A stretch of DNA of 6,369 nucleotides from Clostridiales bacterium UBA8960 (lineage in GTDB: Bacteria > Bacillota > Clostridia > Peptostreptococcales > Acidaminobacteraceae): positions 1 to 6,369 of the forward strand of contig DMYC01000310.1 of the NCBI GenBank assembly GCA_003482695.1. The letters are read 5' to 3'. The notes below the pieces were generated by a model. The model saw only the letters and a list, made by a program, of their open reading frames with translations. It searched no databases and had not been told where the DNA came from. Of this stretch, positions 6,361-6,369 are shown one piece after another (the first letter of the stretch is position 1; each line of letters begins with the position of its first letter). Both the position numbers and the translations under genes were made by a program.

Positions 6361-6369
6361 TAGATGTAG

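Noticed and set aside
1..6369. CRISPR arrays, tRNA or rRNA genes, riboswitches, insertion sequences
   Set aside because: No regularly spaced repeats, no recognisable RNA gene or riboswitch pattern in the short gaps, and no transposase or integrase reading frame were found.

Overview
The window looks like chromosomal DNA of a Gram-positive, low-to-moderate GC bacterium, probably a motile member of the Bacillota (Clostridia-like). The reasons are strong GGAGG-type or extended GGTGAT-type ribosome binding sites, short intergenic gaps, T-tract intrinsic terminators, and the protein families present: a Firmicutes-style chemoreceptor, a DUF4153-type membrane protein and a fused MacB-like ABC transporter. 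The genus cannot be fixed from the sequence alone.

Layout. Bases 2-604 (+) are the C-terminal signalling half of a methyl-accepting chemotaxis protein whose start lies outside the window. Directly behind it, 611 or more likely 623 to 1954 (+), is a membrane diguanylate cyclase with an extracytoplasmic CHASE sensor and a GGDEF domain; the two are almost certainly one transcription unit, ended by an intrinsic terminator at 1967-2004. A new unit then starts: a promoter region (about 2039-2065) and a polytopic membrane protein of the DUF4153 type (2102-3844, +). On the opposite strand, converging on it, is a 785-residue ABC transporter with ATPase and FtsX/MacB-type permease in one chain (6271-3914, -). 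The 69 bases between the two convergent stop codons are filled by two nearly identical GC-rich hairpins in inverted orientation, the second followed by nine Ts. Upstream of the ABC gene is a long imperfect dyad (6308-6360) that is probably regulatory.

How it fits together. The chemoreceptor and the cyclase form a sensory pair: one feeds CheA/CheW and the flagellar motor, the other converts an extracytoplasmic signal into cyclic di-GMP. The DUF4153 protein and the ABC transporter are separate units with no shown link to this pair. I see no phage, CRISPR, defence island, RNA gene or intact mobile element. The most unusual pieces are non-coding: the twin inverted hairpins at 3839-3908, which resemble REP/BIME-type elements reused as a terminator, the 6308-6360 dyad, and a possible alternative-sigma promoter before the DUF4153 gene. 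The cyclase also has a degenerate inhibitory site. I do not see convincing evidence for a wholly new multi-gene system.
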